In this document: positions 61,393 to 64,000 of the stretch, piece by piece
Layout of the letters: each line of letters opens with the position of its first letter
Position numbering within the stretch: the first letter of the stretch is position 1
NCBI GenBank assembly: GCA_944320195.1
Contig: CALUGP010000004.1
Span: 1 to 64,000, forward strand
Length of the DNA stretch: 64,000 nucleotides
Direction: 5' to 3'
DNA from: an uncultured Prevotella sp.
GTDB lineage: Bacteria > Bacteroidota > Bacteroidia > Bacteroidales > Bacteroidaceae
The notes under the pieces: model-generated
Databases searched by the model: none
What the model was told of the DNA's origin: nothing
The model's input: only the letters and a program-made list of their open reading frames with translations
Translations under genes and position numbers: made by a program

Positions 61393-61539
61393 ATTTGACG
61401 GCAAGACGGCTTCCGTTTGACGGCCTTTCGCCTTGCAAGAGACGGCCTTTCAGGATGCGAAAGGCCGTCTTTGGCAATGAGGAAGGCGGCTTTCACGCCC
61501 CGTAAAGGCTGTCTTCACAACGGGCGACAGCCGTCAGAC
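61393..61539. repeat. 22-bp-period palindromic array, 7 units
   Basis: Seven units 22 bp apart starting at 61393, the longest well-preserved array here. Units 3 and 4 form AGACGGCCTTTC/GAAAGGCCGTCT with a 7-nt loop. A single extra unit lies at 61328-61342 but is one base out of register. The gap 61176-61640 holds no gene. Confidence 0.85.
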
Positions 61540-61640
61540 GGACAAAGTAGAGCCGTTTTAAGACATCAAGAATGTTAATATTAACATTTCAACGGCATGC
61601 GTTTAACAATGCCGGAGAGCGACGGGAGATGAAAAAAACA

Positions 61641-61680
61641 GCATGTTTTTCTTGATTCTTAACTCCTAATTCTCAACTTA
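61641..61680. repeat. half of an AT-rich heptamer hairpin element
   Basis: GCATGTTTTTCTTGATTCTT and AACTCCTAATTCTCAACTTA resemble the loop and right half of the elements at 42488 and 48076. The left arm is missing. It lies just before the second MATE promoter, as the other half copy lies before typA. Confidence 0.55.
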
Positions 61681-61684
61681 TCAG

Positions 61685-61692
61685 TACTTTTG
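61685..61692 (+). promoter_or_regulatory. -7 element of the second MATE gene
   Basis: TACTTTTG fits TAnnTTTG, 28 bp before the ATG. No clear -33 box; the half heptamer element occupies that region. Confidence 0.5.
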
Positions 61693-61720
61693 CACGGTTT
61701 TTCAAAAGACACATACAAAC

Positions 61721-63070
61721 ATGCCAAGCATCAACGACATGACCGTAGGGTCGCCCACGCGCGACATCATAAAGTTCTCGCTGCCACTCGTTGGCGGCTA
61801 CATCCTGCAACAAATGTACCTGCTGATAGACGCGGCCATAGTGGGCCGCTTCATCGGCGTGGACGCGCTGGCCGCCGTGGGAGCGTCGTCGTCGGTGATG
61901 TTCCTCGTGCTGGGCTTCTGCAACGGAGCCTGCGCGGGCTTCGCCATACCGGTGGCGCAGGAGTTCGGAGCCAAGAACTACTCCAAGATGCGCGCCTACG
62001 TGGCCAACGCCGTGCGCATAGTGGCTGTGATAGCCGTGGTGGCCACAGCGGTCACGGCAGTGCTGTGCGACCGCATACTGGAGATGCTCAACACGCCCGG
62101 CGACGTGTTCCACGACGCCTACACATTCCTGCTCATCAACTTCCTGGCAATCCCGTTCACCATGTCTTACGACATGCTGTCGGGCTTCATCCGCGCCCTG
62201 GGCGACTCGAAGCAGCCCTTCTACTTCCTCATAGCGGCCTCGCTGCTCAACATCGCGCTCGACTTCGCCCTCATCATGGGCATGGGGCTGGGCGTAGAAG
62301 GCGCAGGCCTGGCCACGATGGCGTCGCAGGCGTTCGCCTCGGCGCTGTGCTTCACATACATAAAGAAGCGCATGAAGATGCTCATCCCTACGGGGCACGA
62401 GCGCGCGTACAACGACAAGATGACGGGCAAGCTGCTCATGAACGGCGTGCCGATGGGCATGCAGTTCTCGATAACCGCCATAGGAGTGATAATGCTGCAG
62501 AGCGCAAACAACGCCCTGGGCACGATGTATGTGGCCGCATTCACCGCCGCAGCCAGGGCCAAGTACATCTTCACCTGCGTGTACGAGAACATAGGCGTGG
62601 CCATGGCCACATACTGCGGACAGAACATCGGGGCAAAGAAGATAGACCGCGTGAAGCTGGGAATAGTGTCTGCGATGAAAATAACCGTGGTATTCTTCCT
62701 GGCCACCACGGTGATAATATATTTCTTCGCCGACGAGATGATGCTGCTCTTCATCGACGCGGAAAAGACCGACATAATAAGCATCGCCGCCCAATACATG
62801 CTCATTCCGAGCTACTTCTTCCTGGCTCTGGGCACGCTCACCGTGCTGCGCTACAGCCTGCAGGGACTGGGATACTCAAACCTGTCGGTGCTCTCGGGCG
62901 TTATGGAACTGATAGCACGCTGCGGCGTGAGTCTCTGGGTGGTGCCCACGTTCGGCTTCCTCGGCGTGTGCTACGGCGACCCTCTGGCCTTCGTAGCCGC
63001 CGACATAATCCTGATTCCAGCCGTATATTTCGTGTACAAAAGGCTGAAAAAATTAAGAGCTAAGAATTAA
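61721..63070 (+). CDS. MATE-family efflux transporter
   Basis: Cation-coupled exporter of 449 aa with twelve predicted helices. The start DIIKFSLPLVGGYILQQMYLLIDAAIVGRFIGVDALAAVG and LGDSKQPFYFLIAASLLNIALDFALI are typical of the MATE (DinF/NorM-like) family. Its substrate is unknown. It differs clearly from the MATE protein at 46780, so it is not a recent duplicate. The last residues (LRAKN) are encoded by the left arm of the adjacent AT-rich hairpin, as in other genes that end in this element. Confidence 0.92.
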   Translation: MPSINDMTVGSPTRDIIKFSLPLVGGYILQQMYLLIDAAIVGRFIGVDALAAVGASSSVMFLVLGFCNGACAGFAIPVAQEFGAKNYSKMRAYVANAVRIVAVIAVVATAVTAVLCDRILEMLNTPGDVFHDAYTFLLINFLAIPFTMSYDMLSGFIRALGDSKQPFYFLIAASLLNIALDFALIMGMGLGVEGAGLATMASQAFASALCFTYIKKRMKMLIPTGHERAYNDKMTGKLLMNGVPMGMQFSITAIGVIMLQSANNALGTMYVAAFTAAARAKYIFTCVYENIGVAMATYCGQNIGAKKIDRVKLGIVSAMKITVVFFLATTVIIYFFADEMMLLFIDAEKTDIISIAAQYMLIPSYFFLALGTLTVLRYSLQGLGYSNLSVLSGVMELIARCGVSLWVVPTFGFLGVCYGDPLAFVAADIILIPAVYFVYKRLKKLRAKN

Positions 63071-63115
63071 GAAGACACTCCATTTGGAAGTTTTCTTAAT
63101 TCTTAGCTCTCAATT
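63051..63115. repeat. AT-rich heptamer hairpin element after the second MATE gene
   Basis: 23-bp arms (63051-63073 and 63093-63115, one G-T type mismatch). The arm variant GAGCTAAG is matched by CTTAGCTC, again changed on both sides. The MATE stop codon lies in the left arm. Confidence 0.82.
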
Positions 63116-63139
63116 CTTAACTCTCAGATCAAGACGCGC

Positions 63140-63916
63140 TTACCACATCTTGCTTATCAGGCCAAGCTTCGTGGCCTCGATAAACTCGACAACGTGGCGA
63201 ACCTCAGGCCCGTCGGGCACCTGCTCGCGCACCTGACGCACAGCGTCGAACACGCTTGTCTGTCCGTGGAACACCAGTCGGTAGGCGTTGGCAATGTGGT
63301 CTTGCACCTTCTGCGACACTCCGTGCATCTTCAGGATGGTGGCGTTTATGCCGCCATACTTTACGGGATTGTCGCTTGCGATGATATACGGAGGCACGTC
63401 GCGGCTCAAGCGGCTGCCGCCCTGAATCATTGAGCCGCGGCCCACGCGCACGCCGGCGTTGGCGATAACGTTTGACGAGAATATCACGGCGTTCTCGATG
63501 TCACAGTCACCGGCAATCTTCGTACCGTAACCGAACACGCAGTCGTCTGAAATCTTTGTGTCATGCGACACGTGTACACCCTCCATGAACGAGTTGTGAT
63601 TGCCTATAACAGTCGTTCCGTCACAGAAAGTGGCACGGTTTATGACCACATTCTCGCGGAACGTGTTGCCGTCGCCGATAATCAAATGTGACGCGTCGCC
63701 GCAATAGTTGAAGTCTTGAGGCACAGCTCCGAGCACAGTGTTCTGATACACGGTGTTGCCGCGCCCCATGCGTGTGCCGTTCATCACGCTGACATACGGA
63801 TATATAACGCAGTCGTCGCCAATCTCAACGTCGCCCTCGATGTAGGCGAAAGGATAGACAGTTACGTTCTTCCCTATTTTCGCCTTCGGGTCTATTTCTG
63901 CTTTTGGACTTATCAT
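63140..63916 (-). CDS. lpxA: acyl-ACP:UDP-N-acetylglucosamine O-acyltransferase LpxA
   Basis: First enzyme of lipid A synthesis, 258 aa. It has the left-handed beta-helix hexapeptide pattern (ISPKAEIDPKAKIGKNVTVYPFAYIEGDVEIGDDCVIYPYVSV; INRATFCDGTTVIGNHNSFMEGVHVSHDTKISDDCVFGYGTKIAG with the catalytic His context) and the C-terminal helical domain. Length is typical. The upstream partner in Bacteroidetes (fused lpxC-fabZ) would lie beyond the window end. An AATTCAT repeat starts 5 bp upstream of the ATG. Confidence 0.95.
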   Translation of the reverse strand: MISPKAEIDPKAKIGKNVTVYPFAYIEGDVEIGDDCVIYPYVSVMNGTRMGRGNTVYQNTVLGAVPQDFNYCGDASHLIIGDGNTFRENVVINRATFCDGTTVIGNHNSFMEGVHVSHDTKISDDCVFGYGTKIAGDCDIENAVIFSSNVIANAGVRVGRGSMIQGGSRLSRDVPPYIIASDNPVKYGGINATILKMHGVSQKVQDHIANAYRLVFHGQTSVFDAVRQVREQVPDGPEVRHVVEFIEATKLGLISKMW

Positions 63917-63921
63917 ATCAA

Positions 63922-64000
63922 TTTAATTCATAATTCATAATTCATAATTCACAATTATGCCTGCCGGCTTGAGGAGTGGTCGTTTCATAATCCATAATCC
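63922..64000. repeat. AATTCAT-unit repeat upstream of lpxA, cut by window end
   Basis: Tandem AATTCAT heptamers (63924-63950) followed by a region whose complement begins GGATTATGGATTATGAAACG, close to the centre of the element at 26008-26177. It appears to be a second copy in reverse order next to a start codon. Confidence 0.65.

Noticed and set aside
61690-63063. Long open frame overlapping the second MATE gene
   Set aside because: Same reason: Arg/His-rich shadow in another frame of a well-supported MATE gene.

Overview
The window looks like a chromosomal segment of a Bacteroidales bacterium, most probably a Prevotella-type member of the Prevotellaceae. Supporting signs are promoters of the Bacteroidetes form (TTTG, about 20 bp, TAnnTTTG), a fused MurF/alanine racemase, GSCFA, DUF3098 and DUF3316 proteins, TonB-dependent and TonB-like outer membrane barrels, and a B12-dependent ribonucleotide reductase. 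No phage, integrase, transposase, CRISPR array or rRNA operon is visible. Most of the window is core genome, with one tRNA (Leu, UAG).

Layout. 0.2-6 kb: a GH43-CBM6 glycosidase, the frameshifted remnant of a second CBM6 protein, an outer membrane barrel and a TPR/transmembrane/HTH lipoprotein, all on the minus strand. 6-9 kb: potassium transporter kup, then an ECF-type S protein. 9-14 kb: an export and redox group on the minus strand, tatA-tatC, a polyferredoxin with an internal twin-arginine motif, a Tat-type aldo/keto reductase lipoprotein with two Fe-S motifs, and DUF1893. 14-22 kb: a TonB receptor with a long structured leader, then the operon parC-DUF3316-S41 protease-FecE-type ATPase. 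23-31 kb: tRNA-Leu, nrdJ, folB, amidase-MCE and dnaA. 31-40 kb: a BtuB-like receptor, the operon ftsX-DUF3098-uppP-truB-queA-folK, three small membrane proteins and rpsO. 40-50 kb: typA, a carboxypeptidase-regulatory-like protein, a large TonB-like barrel, a MATE pump, and luxS with the MTA/SAH nucleosidase gene. 50-64 kb: YfhO, GSCFA, MurF-Alr, an MFS sugar-acid transporter, a radical SAM protein, ftsZ, a hypothetical protein, a second MATE pump and lpxA. Envelope synthesis and division (uppP, murF-alr, ftsX, ftsZ, amidase, MCE, lpxA) are strongly represented.

The most striking content is between the genes. Fifteen intergenic arrays share one design: a 15-bp quasi-palindrome (AAAAGGCCGTCTTTT or its complement) alternates with a 7-nt spacer, giving a strict 22-bp period, and eleven of the fifteen arrays have exactly four units. 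Neighbouring units often pair as a 15-bp stem with a 7-nt loop, and the two arms change together between arrays, which points to selection on structure. A second family consists of AT-rich hairpins built from 7-bp units (AATTAAG/AGTTAAG), also with matching changes in both arms. A third is built from AATTCAT units and a fourth is REP/BIME-like (CCCAACCCTCCC). There are also two fold-back elements of about 210 bp and a perfect 48-bp palindrome inside the 3' end of a MATE gene. I could not run searches, so family names rest on recognisable motifs and gene order.
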